39,164 nt of DNA from Bacteroides sp. UBA7333 (GCA_002471195.1 DKPN01000067.1:1-39164), one strand, 5' to 3'; shown: positions 1 to 6,712, counted from the first letter of the stretch. A program made the numbers and translations. The notes: a model not told the origin generated them from the sequence alone.

Positions 1-818
1 ATATAAATATTGGGTATATGATTGGGAATGTAAGCTTGTAATATATAAAATGGAATAAAGAGCATGCAAGCATAAATCAGTGCTTGTTTCCAGAAGCTGT
101 GTGACACTTCGCTTCGTACAAAATATTTGCGTCGACCGATTAACATACCAAACATAAATAGCGCTGCGGCTTGAAACAATCGTCCGTTTTCGATCTGCCA
201 TAAGTTACTATATAATTGTCCGTTTCCTATATTGTTTGCTAGTACTTGCCAGAAATTACCATTGCAGGTAGTTTCGTATGCAGATACCGCATAGGGAAGA
301 TATAAGTTGGTTTGGTAACTATAACTAGGGTGTAACAATGCATGAAACATACGCCCCCATTCGAATGGTTGAAACATTAAAATCAATCCGAGTGTAAACA
401 CTGCTCTATCGCTCCACTTGCAAACGGGAATGAGGCATAACCCCACGATGCTATACAATACTAAAATATCTCCATTATAAAATAAAGCATGCAATTGGCC
501 GATTAGAAAGAGCAAAAGCATGCGCCATGCAAAGCGAGGTCTGAAATCAATACCCTTTTTTTCGGCATTGCGATATTGTATGTAAAAGCTGAAACCAAAA
601 AGCAACGAGAATGTAGCATAGGCCTTTCCGGCAAATACAAAAAATATGCTGTCCCATATCATTTTATCGAGAGTGCACATCCATTGTGGCAAAAAATCAG
701 GAACGAAGTATATATTGTAGTGCTCTAAATTGTGTAATAATACAATCGCCAATAAAGCGAATCCGCGTAAAGCATCTACAATATCTAGTCTATCTGGATT
801 TTTCAATGTTACATTCAT
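1..818 (-). CDS. DUF418 / YeiB-family membrane protein (C-terminus beyond window)
   Basis: The minus-strand frame is open from an ATG at 818 to the first base of the window, giving about 272 residues with no stop, so the 3' end lies outside. The N-terminus (NPDRLDIVDALRGFALLAIV) matches the start of the DUF418/YeiB inner-membrane family, in which a conserved DALRGFAL stretch leads into the first membrane helix. Several further hydrophobic helices follow, with short basic loops. Family members are about 390 residues, so roughly the last third, including most of the DUF418 region itself, is missing here. It starts 34 bases after the stop of the upstream manC gene on the same strand, so the two are probably cotranscribed. 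The exact function of the family is not established; transport or envelope roles have been proposed. Confidence 0.85.
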   Translation of the reverse strand, partial: MNVTLKNPDRLDIVDALRGFALLAIVLLHNLEHYNIYFVPDFLPQWMCTLDKMIWDSIFFVFAGKAYATFSLLFGFSFYIQYRNAEKKGIDFRPRFAWRMLLLFLIGQLHALFYNGDILVLYSIVGLCLIPVCKWSDRAVFTLGLILMFQPFEWGRMFHALLHPSYSYQTNLYLPYAVSAYETTCNGNFWQVLANNIGNGQLYSNLWQIENGRLFQAAALFMFGMLIGRRKYFVRSEVSHSFWKQALIYACMLFIPFYILQAYIPNHIPNIY

Positions 819-852
819 CGTGTTTTTAATATTATCTTGTTTCTAATCTCGG

Positions 853-1935
853 TTATATGTATATTTCGCCCGATTTAACTTGAGCGTCATTGACGTATTT
901 GCGTATATTTTGTTCTTGATCTTTGGGGCAAATAAGCAATACATTGTTGGATTCTGCTACTAAATAGCCATCCAAACCTTCGATTACAGCCAATTTACCT
1001 TCAGGTAATGTAATGATGTTATTCTTACTGTTGTATAGAATTGAATCGCATTTTAAAGTGACGTTGCTATCATCATCCTTTTCTGATAAGTCATAAAGTG
1101 ATCCCCATGTTCCTAAATCAGACCATCCGAAATCTCCTAATGAAACATATACATTATCGGCTTTTTCCATAATTCCAAAATCGATAGACACATTAGGACA
1201 AGTAGGGAAGTGTTCGTTGATAAAAGCTTTTTCGGCTGGAGTAGCATATACTTCTGGGTGTGATCCTAGCTTTGCACTCAATTCAGGCAACAAAGCTTCA
1301 CCCGTTTTGATTATACTATTAACGTTCCACATAAAAAGTCCTGAGTTCCAGTAAAACTCACCACTCTCTACAAATACTTTAGCTAATTCGATCTCAGGTT
1401 TCTCGGTAAATGTTTTTACTTTATAGAAATTATTGCCTACTTGATCGTCTATTTGTATATACCCATACCCAGTTTCGGGGCGATTAGGTTTAATACCCAA
1501 TGTCAAAAGATTGTCCGAATGTGCTACAAATTCTAAACCACCTTGTACGGCTTCAAGAAATTCAGCTTCCTTTAATATTAGATGATCTGAAGGAGCTACT
1601 ACCATATTTGCATTAGGATTTAATGCACGAATGTGGTAAGATGCCCAAGCAATACATGGCGCTGTGTTGCGGCGGGCAGGTTCAAGCAATATTTGATCTT
1701 CCTTAAGTTGGGGTAATTGCTCTTTTACTAAATCTGCATATATTTCGTTGGTTACGATAAATATATTTTCCGTCGGTATTATTTTATTGAATCTATCGAA
1801 AGTTTGTTGTAATAAAGAACGGCCTGTACCGAAAAAGTCTAAAAATTGCTTAGGCAATGTTTTTCGACTGAAAGGCCAAAAGCGGCTACCAATGCCACCG
1901 CTCATAATTACGCAATAATTATCTTTGTTAGTCAT
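853..1935 (-). CDS. manC: Mannose-1-phosphate guanylyltransferase (GDP-mannose pyrophosphorylase)
   Basis: The enzyme makes GDP-mannose from mannose-1-phosphate and GTP in the cytoplasm, a precursor for fucose- and mannose-containing surface glycans. The nucleotidyltransferase signature is at residues 13-24 (GGIGSRFWPFSR), followed by PKQF at 28-31. Further family marks are FTEKP, FYWNSGLFMW and the FGWSDLGTW stretch near the C-terminus. At 360 residues it is the short, single-domain form: the C-terminal phosphomannose isomerase cupin of the two-domain ManC proteins is absent. The start is the ATG at 1935, which leaves 10 residues before the signature. It faces away from tRNA-Leu, and the DUF418 gene follows after 34 bases. 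Confidence 0.93.
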   Translation of the reverse strand: MTNKDNYCVIMSGGIGSRFWPFSRKTLPKQFLDFFGTGRSLLQQTFDRFNKIIPTENIFIVTNEIYADLVKEQLPQLKEDQILLEPARRNTAPCIAWASYHIRALNPNANMVVAPSDHLILKEAEFLEAVQGGLEFVAHSDNLLTLGIKPNRPETGYGYIQIDDQVGNNFYKVKTFTEKPEIELAKVFVESGEFYWNSGLFMWNVNSIIKTGEALLPELSAKLGSHPEVYATPAEKAFINEHFPTCPNVSIDFGIMEKADNVYVSLGDFGWSDLGTWGSLYDLSEKDDDSNVTLKCDSILYNSKNNIITLPEGKLAVIEGLDGYLVAESNNVLLICPKDQEQNIRKYVNDAQVKSGEIYI

Positions 1936-2039
1936 GATAATTCTATTTAAAAAAAGTTTGCGCTAATTTACTATTAATTATTATAATGGCGGTGCGTGAG
2001 AATAATATTTCTTGTTTATGCGTTTTTTTTCAATAAAAA

Positions 2040-2070
2040 TTTGGAAGTATAGAAAAAAGCCGTATCTTTG
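2040..2070 (+). promoter_or_regulatory. Bacteroidota sigma-ABfr promoter of tRNA-Leu
   Basis: TTTG at 2040-2043 and TATCTTTG at 2063-2070 are separated by 19 bases. This is an exact match to the TTTG-N19-21-TAnnTTTG housekeeping promoter of the Bacteroidota. The tRNA begins 20 bases downstream. Confidence 0.85.
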
Positions 2071-2089
2071 CACCGCAATAAAGCAAAAC

Positions 2090-2173
2090 GCCCAGATGGC
2101 GGAATCGGTAGACGCGCTGGTCTCAAACACCAGTGGATTCACTTCCATCCCGGTTCGACCCCGGGTCTGGGTA
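2090..2173 (+). tRNA. tRNA-Leu (anticodon CAA)
   Basis: A full cloverleaf can be folded. The acceptor is GCCCAGA (2090-2096) with TCTGGGT (2166-2172), closed by a G-U pair. The anticodon stem is CTGGT/ACCAG with loop CTCAAAC, giving anticodon CAA. A class II variable arm follows, and the T-arm is CCCGG-TTCGACC-CCGGG. The discriminator is A2173 and CCA is not encoded. The last 11 bases of the gene are part of the 19-bp attachment repeat, so the 3' end has been regenerated by an integrated element and the tRNA stays intact. Confidence 0.97.
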
Positions 2174-2181
2174 CTTTAAAA
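2163..2181 (+). repeat. attL core, 19-bp direct repeat at the tRNA-Leu 3' end
   Basis: GGGTCTGGGTACTTTAAAA is identical to 6694-6712, and the flanking bases differ on both sides (C/T before, C/A after). It covers the end of the T-stem, the 3' acceptor strand and eight bases beyond the tRNA, the usual target of tyrosine integrases. Confidence 0.93.
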
Positions 2182-2226
2182 CCTTTGTAGATAGCTGATA
2201 ATGAGGCTTTTACAAAGGTTTTTTCT
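2178..2226 (+). terminator. Intrinsic terminator carried by the element behind tRNA-Leu
   Basis: AAAACCTTTGTA (2178-2189) pairs with TACAAAGGTTTT (2211-2222) around a 21-base loop, followed by T-rich sequence. It lies on the element side of the att core, so it now ends the tRNA-Leu transcript in place of the host terminator at 6711-6753. Confidence 0.75.
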
Positions 2227-2231
2227 TTTTT

Positions 2232-2250
2232 AGGTAGCCAAAGGGTAGCC
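2232..2250 (+). repeat. Arm-type integrase site, left copy
   Basis: AGGTAGCCAAAGGGTAGCC is identical to 6557-6575. It contains two direct GGTAGCC heptamers 11 bases apart. It lies 50 bases inside the attL core. A paired repeat just inside both element ends is the expected arrangement for sites bound by the N-terminal arm-binding domain of a tyrosine integrase. Confidence 0.75.
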
Positions 2251-2335
2251 AAAAACAACAACACCCCCACTTGTTTAGCCCCGTTTTTGCCCCTTTTGAT
2301 TTTCTAGTAGGTTTATATTGCAATGTGTGTTAATA

Positions 2336-2378
2336 TAAAAAAGACTGCCTAATTAAATAGACAGTCTAATTTTTTGCT
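2336..2378. terminator. Bidirectional terminator behind the rep gene
   Basis: AGACTG (2342-2347) pairs with CAGTCT (2362-2367), extended by CTA/TAG after one mismatch. An A-run precedes it and a T-run follows, so it can act in either direction. It would end the minus-strand HTH-173aa-rep transcript and shield it from the tRNA side. Confidence 0.7.
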
Positions 2379-2422
2379 TTTTTTATAGGTCGGCAAAATA
2401 GGTCATTTTTGGACACTGGCAC

Positions 2423-2465
2423 TGTTACCAATATTTGGGTACAACTTACATATTATTATAAGAGA
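2423..2465. repeat. 43-bp direct repeat, copy A (just after the rep stop codon)
   Basis: This matches copy B at 3402-3444 at 38 of 43 positions. The outer 9 and 24 bases are identical; the five differences fall in a central 10-base block. Copy A abuts the rep stop codon and copy B abuts its start codon, so the two flank rep exactly. Each copy contains CTTATA/TGTAAG inverted arms and a TATAAT-like A+T tract. It may be a replication-origin or leader duplication. Confidence 0.85.
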
Positions 2466-3401
2466 CTACACATAAGAACCTATATTTTTAATCTCGTTGT
2501 CAAGCTCTCTTATTAACTCGTCAGATACAGTTATATCAGCCTTTGTACTTACTTCTTGGATTTTCTTTTTAAGTCGGGTATAACTCTTTCTATCGTCAAA
2601 TACTTGCATTGTCTTTAATTCATCCAGAAAGCCCGCTATTTGGTTGTTATCGCTCTGGCTTATCAATCGGGCAACAAACACATCAAAAGCGTCTGAAACG
2701 GTCTTTATATCATTCATGATATTGGTTTTTATTTGTTTACTTTTAGATATTGAATAATAACTCTCTTGATAACGTTTAACCATCAACATATAGAATTTAC
2801 GCTCTGATAATGTGGAGGCTTTCACTTCTGGCACATTTAGCTGTTGGGGTAATCTTCCATTTAACCTAATCTCATATTTAAGTAGGTTAGCTTCTTTCAA
2901 ACCATTGGGTAATATCATGTTTTTAGCTTCTGCATCTTTCTGCTTGTCATAGAAAGCAAAGACTTTAGGTTGCTGCCGCCCTTTAGTTTTATAATATAGT
3001 GTCCCTGCATCAAAATGATACCTTTGTAGTCTTGGAATATCGCCCAATCTTAATAAATAATCTTCTACTTTGTGACACATTACAAATTGTGTTCCAAACT
3101 CTACCCCCGTTACTCTAGCTTCACTTAAGTCAATATGTAGACTATCTGATAGTTTTGTTATTGCTTCTGCTGTGCTATATCTATTCAGGGGATAGATGTT
3201 GTTTGAATAAAGATATTTTGATAGGCTACCAATTATTGAAATGCCACCCACATAAACAGATACTTTTAAACCATCTATGCTGCCATACGTTCTAATCTCG
3301 CCTGTTTGCAAATCTGTTATTTCATTAGCTTTTTCAAGATATTTGCATACATCTGGGGTAGTGCTATTTCTCGCTATCCACAACTTAACTTTATCATACA
3401 T
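2466..3401 (-). CDS. Replication initiator, phage/plasmid gene II/X-like family
   Basis: The start chosen is the ATG at 3401 (MYDKVKLWI); the frame also opens with a TTG three codons earlier, inside the flanking repeat. The 311-residue product resembles Bacteroidota proteins annotated as phage/plasmid replication protein, gene II/X family: the MYDKVKL start, a beta-rich first half with GISIIGSLSKYL and ARVTGVEFGTQFVM, then TLYYK, VFAFYDKQKD and LKYEIRLNGRLPQQL, and a helical, lysine-rich C-terminus. Known members nick DNA and start rolling-circle replication of filamentous phages and related plasmids. The family call rests on recalled sequence likeness, and I cannot name the catalytic tyrosine with confidence. 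It is the last gene of the HTH-173aa-rep unit and sits between two 43-bp repeats. Confidence 0.7.
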   Translation of the reverse strand: MYDKVKLWIARNSTTPDVCKYLEKANEITDLQTGEIRTYGSIDGLKVSVYVGGISIIGSLSKYLYSNNIYPLNRYSTAEAITKLSDSLHIDLSEARVTGVEFGTQFVMCHKVEDYLLRLGDIPRLQRYHFDAGTLYYKTKGRQQPKVFAFYDKQKDAEAKNMILPNGLKEANLLKYEIRLNGRLPQQLNVPEVKASTLSERKFYMLMVKRYQESYYSISKSKQIKTNIMNDIKTVSDAFDVFVARLISQSDNNQIAGFLDELKTMQVFDDRKSYTRLKKKIQEVSTKADITVSDELIRELDNEIKNIGSYV

Positions 3402-3444
3402 TGTTACCAAATTTTGTAGACAACTTACATATTATTATAAGAGA
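3402..3444. repeat. 43-bp direct repeat, copy B (leader of rep)
   Basis: This is the partner of copy A at 2423-2465. It fills the gap between the 173-aa gene and rep and ends at the base before the rep ATG, so it is also the rep leader. Confidence 0.85.
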
Positions 3445-3448
3445 TTTC

Positions 3449-3970
3449 TCATTTGGCTTGTTTTCTCAATGTTGCAATTACATCATCAAAACCGCCCATC
3501 ATTAATTGTTTGCAATAAGATGAAATTAAAACCCTTGCACCCTCTAATACAATCAGCTCAATAACGTTTGGTTTGATCTTTGGGACTTCTGTTTCTACCT
3601 CTTGGTCTTGGTGTACTATGAATAGAAAGCCATCATCTTTACAGTCATAGAATGGATTCTCTATCTTCTTGCTGCTATATGTCTTATCTGATAGAGGATA
3701 ACCATAAGCAAAACCGCTTAATTTGCCATCAGTAAAATATTCTTTCAAGCCTGTAAAGTTGAGGCTGCCTTTTGCTTGTAACCTCATCGATGGAACATTT
3801 GAACCCTCTTTTAGTTTCTCCATTAAGTACATTGAAATAAGTCCATCTCTGCCAACTATTTTAGCCATTGGAGGATAAAAGCCCGCCTGATCTGTAATAG
3901 AATACTTGGGGGTTTTTCCACTGCCAACACTTTTCATTTTTGCATAGTAACGTATATTGGGGGTTATCAT
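3449..3970 (-). CDS. Element protein of unknown function, 173 aa
   Basis: I do not recognise a domain. The N-terminus is basic (IRYYAKMKSVGSGKTPKYSI), the middle looks beta-rich and there are no membrane segments or signal peptide. The GSGKT at residues 16-20 is not a P-loop, because the required first glycine is missing. Its ATG overlaps the stop of the upstream HTH gene by four bases (ATGA), which implies translational coupling. The rep gene follows 47 bases later. In filamentous phages a small single-stranded-DNA-binding protein sits next to the II/X initiator, so a similar role is possible, but this is inference from position only. Confidence 0.75.
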   Translation of the reverse strand: MITPNIRYYAKMKSVGSGKTPKYSITDQAGFYPPMAKIVGRDGLISMYLMEKLKEGSNVPSMRLQAKGSLNFTGLKEYFTDGKLSGFAYGYPLSDKTYSSKKIENPFYDCKDDGFLFIVHQDQEVETEVPKIKPNVIELIVLEGARVLISSYCKQLMMGGFDDVIATLRKQAK

Positions 3971-4257
3971 CTTTTACCCCCTTTCATACAGTATGTTTGT
4001 GCTTTCTGGTTTAGTTCTGCACTGGTTGCCACTCTATTACTTTGTAACCATTGCTCAATCTCTATCCTATTGAAATAACACATCTTTCCCATTGGCTTGA
4101 AATGTGGTATTTCTCCCCTCATAGTTAACTTATACAAGTAGCTTCTTGATATGCCCATATAACGGGCTGTTTCATCAGTTGTTAACACCTCTTTTGTGCA
4201 GAATAGTGTTTTGTCCTTTAGGATGTTTGATACCTCTTCAATTAAATTTTTGTTCAT
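3967..4257 (-). CDS. Excisionase-like helix-turn-helix protein (MerR-type HTH_17)
   Basis: A 96-residue protein whose core (TTDETARYMGISRSYLYKLTMRGEIPHFKPMGKMCYFNRIEIEQWL, about residues 27-72) is the standard winged-helix of excisionase-family proteins: helix, turn, recognition helix SRSYLYKL, then the wing with the K-MCYF-R-EIEQWL motif. Such proteins bind DNA and act as directionality factors or regulators for tyrosine integrases. It heads the unit HTH-173aa-rep, with a four-base overlap to the next gene. A TAACTTTG box and a perfect 15-bp palindrome lie upstream, so it may regulate itself. Confidence 0.88.
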   Translation of the reverse strand: MNKNLIEEVSNILKDKTLFCTKEVLTTDETARYMGISRSYLYKLTMRGEIPHFKPMGKMCYFNRIEIEQWLQSNRVATSAELNQKAQTYCMKGGKR

Positions 4258-4318
4258 TTTTTTATTATTTAAAATGATTAAAATTGAGGATCTGCACGTC
4301 TGCTTAGCCTCTGTTATT

Positions 4319-4345
4319 TGTTATCTGATAACATTGGCAAAGTTA
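4319..4345 (-). promoter_or_regulatory. Putative promoter and operator of the HTH-rep unit
   Basis: On the minus strand TAACTTTG (4345-4338) matches the TAnnTTTG -7 box; no good TTTG lies at the -33 distance. Right behind it, over the expected transcription start, is the perfect palindrome TGTTATCTGATAACA (4319-4333). This is a plausible operator, possibly for the HTH protein itself. Confidence 0.55.
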
Positions 4346-4360
4346 GATGGTATAGGAAAT

Positions 4361-4391
4361 AAAAAACCCCTACAATTGCCTACTGTAGGGG
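4361..4391 (-). terminator. Intrinsic terminator of the integrase/283-aa unit
   Basis: CCCCTACA (4367-4374) pairs with TGTAGGGG (4384-4391). Read on the minus strand the hairpin is followed by six T residues. It separates the upstream integrase unit from the HTH-rep unit. Confidence 0.85.
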
Positions 4392-4416
4392 TTGTGGGGG
4401 TAATGTATGGTTGGGT

Positions 4417-5268
4417 TTATTCAAACACTGCATCTACTAAATTTATATCACTTGGGTTTTGTCCCGTTTTCTGAATGTCATTATAATTGCTTCTAAGTTT
4501 GCCATTTTCTAGTTTAAACAATTCTTCAAATGGCTTCCATGATATTCTATCGCCTTTGCCTATATCTAGTCTTATACTCATTTCTCTTGCAAAACAAGCT
4601 GCTAGCTGTAGCCCTTTATCCCATGTGTAATCATCTTTCATAAGTCCTAACTCAATAGCCCGATTAAATAACTCTTTAGCCTCATCGGTGTTTAATACAT
4701 CGGGCAATATGTTTGTTTTATTATTTATTGGGGTTTTGCTTAGTTTTCTGTTTAGTAATGCCATCGCTATGAAATACATATAATCTCTACAAAAGAATAT
4801 TTTTTCTCTCATTTGTCTATAATCAGGTATCCTAATGTGCTCGTGTTTTTTTTTGTGTTTAGTTATTAGATCTCTTTCAATATAGGGTATTTCCATATCT
4901 AAATCAATATACTTTTCTTTAACTATTTGATTTATTTCTTCACAGTATGTTAGCATATAAAACACATCCATTTCATTCTTTAAGATTTTTACTTTGTCCA
5001 TGTTAAAATTGGCTGTTTTGTACTCAATATAATTATAGATGTCAAGTTCATTTAATTCAATGTTGTAATCAAATAACTTGCTTTCAATGTCTTTGCATAA
5101 ATGTGGATTACAGCTTACTACATCTATAATCTGGTTGTAAGTACCTTTAAGTTGGTGTTTCTCTATTCTGTTACATATGTTTTCTATCTCAATTTCATAA
5201 ACTTCCTCATAATCTAACAATACTCTTGTAAACTCTTCAATAGATAAATCAAATAGTCCTTTTCTCAT
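4417..5268 (-). CDS. Element protein of unknown function, 283 aa
   Basis: The sequence is acidic and largely helical, with no signal peptide, membrane segment, Walker motif or recognisable catalytic motif. The C-terminal third (from about residue 185: LPDVLNTDEAKELFNRAIELGL, then WDKGLQLAACFAREM and ISWKPFEELF) reads like a small helical domain that I believe recurs in unassigned proteins of Bacteroidota mobile elements, but I cannot name it. The ATG at 5268 is four bases past the integrase stop codon, so the two genes are almost certainly cotranscribed and probably coupled. A terminator follows the gene. The tight link suggests an accessory excision or regulatory factor, or a cargo gene. Confidence 0.75.
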   Translation of the reverse strand: MRKGLFDLSIEEFTRVLLDYEEVYEIEIENICNRIEKHQLKGTYNQIIDVVSCNPHLCKDIESKLFDYNIELNELDIYNYIEYKTANFNMDKVKILKNEMDVFYMLTYCEEINQIVKEKYIDLDMEIPYIERDLITKHKKKHEHIRIPDYRQMREKIFFCRDYMYFIAMALLNRKLSKTPINNKTNILPDVLNTDEAKELFNRAIELGLMKDDYTWDKGLQLAACFAREMSIRLDIGKGDRISWKPFEELFKLENGKLRSNYNDIQKTGQNPSDINLVDAVFE

Positions 5269-5272
5269 ATCT

Positions 5273-6493
5273 TTATATTTTAAATTCAGGTAAACTATTT
5301 ATAGCCTCTTCTTTTAGCTTATCTACTGCACGGGTGTACTTTTCTGTATGCTTTAGCCCGGAGTGTCCCAAAAGACTTGCCACAGTCTTTATATTAGCCC
5401 CATTGTTTAATATATTCACTGCAAATGAATGTCTGGCACAATGCCAACTAATATGCTTATCTATATTTGCCCGTTTTACCCATCGTTTTAAAGACTTGCA
5501 ACAACTTTCATAGGTAGGTAATTTAAATATAGACTCTTCTTTGTATTTTGTTGAGGCTACACCAATCAATGATAGTAAACCATCATTAAGGGGTATTATA
5601 ACACTACTTGCCCCAGAATGTCCCTTTGTTTTGTTTTGTTCAAACTTTAATAATCTGTTTGAATAATCTATATTTTTATATGTTAAATCTGCCACATCAC
5701 AAAACCTTAGCCCTGTGTATAGGCAAAATATAAATGCATGTCTAATATTAGGGTTTTCATTGTCATAGTGGGTATTGATCAATGTTTGTATTTCATCTAT
5801 TGAAAGAACATCTTTTTTTAATGCCTGTTCATCCACTTTGATACTAACACCCAAACAGGGGTTTTTAATTATAATATCATGTTCTATTGCATACTTAATA
5901 ACTTTCTTGAATCTTTGGTATATTGATTTAGCACCCTCTCCAATACTTCTACTTTTTAGATACTCTGTAAAAGTTATCATCATATCTTTATTTAGCTGCT
6001 CTGGCTTGATCGATTGTGCAAACTTTCTATACTCTGGGGTATCGCTTAAAAAGTCTTTAAATCTTTGCAACGCTATTTGCATCATCCTAATATCTTTCTT
6101 TGTATAGTTGTCGTTGTAATTCTGGAAATAATCAAGAAAGTTAATCTTTCTATCTTTCTTCAATCTATATCCCTCTGTAATATCTAATAACTCTTGCCCT
6201 TTCTCAAATCTGATTTTCTTTGCAAGGTCTAATACTTCTTTGTTGTGCTGCCTCTCTATTGGTGTACGTGGGGCTTGCCATAGGTATAATTTTAATGTTT
6301 CTCGCTTTCTATCTTTCTTGGCTACCTCTCTATCTTTAGCCTCATCATATACCATTTTATAGCCAAAATAGTAATCAAGGAATAAACTCTCTCTGCCATC
6401 TGATAGAATCTTTGCTCCTAATTTAGGGTTATCTGTATCATCTGTACTTATTATATAAGTCTTATCACTTCTTACGTCTTTTTTTGCAGCCAT
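5273..6493 (-). CDS. int: Tyrosine-type site-specific integrase of the tRNA-Leu element
   Basis: A 406-residue recombinase of the Bacteroidota integrase type. The N-terminal ~100 residues form the arm-binding domain (a beta-rich stretch through LKLYLWQAPRTPIERQHN). A SAM-like core-binding domain runs from about 117 to 215. The catalytic domain has Arg263 (TGLRFCD), lysine around 288-290 (NKTKGH), His351-x-x-Arg354 (HCAR), His377 (LLGHS) and the nucleophile Tyr386 (TEKY). All catalytic residues are present, so it should be active. The start is the ATG at 6493. It carries out integration at the tRNA-Leu 3' end and probably excision with the HTH protein. Its promoter overlaps one of the arm sites, which suggests self-repression. 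Confidence 0.95.
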   Translation of the reverse strand: MAAKKDVRSDKTYIISTDDTDNPKLGAKILSDGRESLFLDYYFGYKMVYDEAKDREVAKKDRKRETLKLYLWQAPRTPIERQHNKEVLDLAKKIRFEKGQELLDITEGYRLKKDRKINFLDYFQNYNDNYTKKDIRMMQIALQRFKDFLSDTPEYRKFAQSIKPEQLNKDMMITFTEYLKSRSIGEGAKSIYQRFKKVIKYAIEHDIIIKNPCLGVSIKVDEQALKKDVLSIDEIQTLINTHYDNENPNIRHAFIFCLYTGLRFCDVADLTYKNIDYSNRLLKFEQNKTKGHSGASSVIIPLNDGLLSLIGVASTKYKEESIFKLPTYESCCKSLKRWVKRANIDKHISWHCARHSFAVNILNNGANIKTVASLLGHSGLKHTEKYTRAVDKLKEEAINSLPEFKI

Positions 6494-6532
6494 ATTATTT
6501 AGATATTTATTTCTCTTTACTTCTTATGATTA

Positions 6533-6567
6533 CAAATATAGCATATTATTTTATTCAGGTAGCCAAA
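6533..6567 (-). promoter_or_regulatory. Putative integrase promoter overlapping the right arm site
   Basis: On the minus strand TTTG (6567-6564) and TATATTTG (6540-6533) are 23 bases apart, slightly longer than the usual 19-21. The TTTG falls inside the arm-type repeat 6557-6575. The start codon follows 40 bases downstream. Confidence 0.55.
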
Positions 6568-6575
6568 GGGTAGCC
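6557..6575 (+). repeat. Arm-type integrase site, right copy
   Basis: Identical in sequence and orientation to 2232-2250, with two GGTAGCC heptamers 11 bases apart. It lies 118 bases inside the attR core and overlaps the integrase promoter. The remaining sequence up to attR (6576-6693) is A+T-rich, with a tandem TTGTAAAT at 6618-6625 and 6627-6634. No gene is seen there. Confidence 0.75.
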
Positions 6576-6693
6576 CAAAATAACAATACATAGTCTTTTT
6601 TTTGCAACAAAGAGAAGTTGTAAATCTTGTAAATGGTTGAAAATCACTTGTTATAAATGCTTTTGTTTTCCTTTAGAAATACGGTTATGTACT

Positions 6694-6712
6694 GGGTCTG
6701 GGTACTTTAAAA
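6694..6712 (+). repeat. attR core, 19-bp direct repeat
   Basis: A perfect copy of the tRNA-Leu 3' end repeat at 2163-2181, with no tRNA body in front of it. It marks the far end of the integrated element. Confidence 0.93.

Larger units (their letters stand above)
2163..6712. mobile_element. Small integrative element in tRNA-Leu (integrase / HTH / gene II/X-type Rep)
   Basis: The element is bounded by a perfect 19-bp direct repeat at 2163-2181 and 6694-6712, the first copy being the tRNA-Leu 3' end. The excised circle would be about 4,531 bp. It carries five minus-strand genes: tyrosine integrase, 283-aa unknown, excisionase-like HTH, 173-aa unknown and a II/X-type replication protein. Two terminators split these into an integrase unit and a HTH-rep unit. 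Matching arm-type repeats lie inside each end. The segment is visibly richer in A+T and in ATA and AGA codons than the neighbouring host genes. No relaxase, portal, capsid or Zot-like ATPase gene is visible. It could be a cryptic rolling-circle plasmid that integrates, a phage satellite, or a reduced inovirus-like prophage. Confidence 0.9.

Noticed and set aside
3224..3230. A further GGCTACC heptamer inside rep as another integrase arm site
   Set aside because: It is a single heptamer without the paired 11-base spacing, expected by chance in this length.
3911..3925. GSGKT in the 173-aa element protein, suggesting a P-loop ATPase
   Set aside because: The Walker A pattern needs a glycine five residues before the GKT glycine; here it is lysine. 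No Walker B follows, and the protein is short.
4196..4474. Plus-strand open frame of 92 codons across the HTH/283-aa junction
   Set aside because: It is antisense to two real genes and covers the terminator and promoter of the element units. No homology is recognised.
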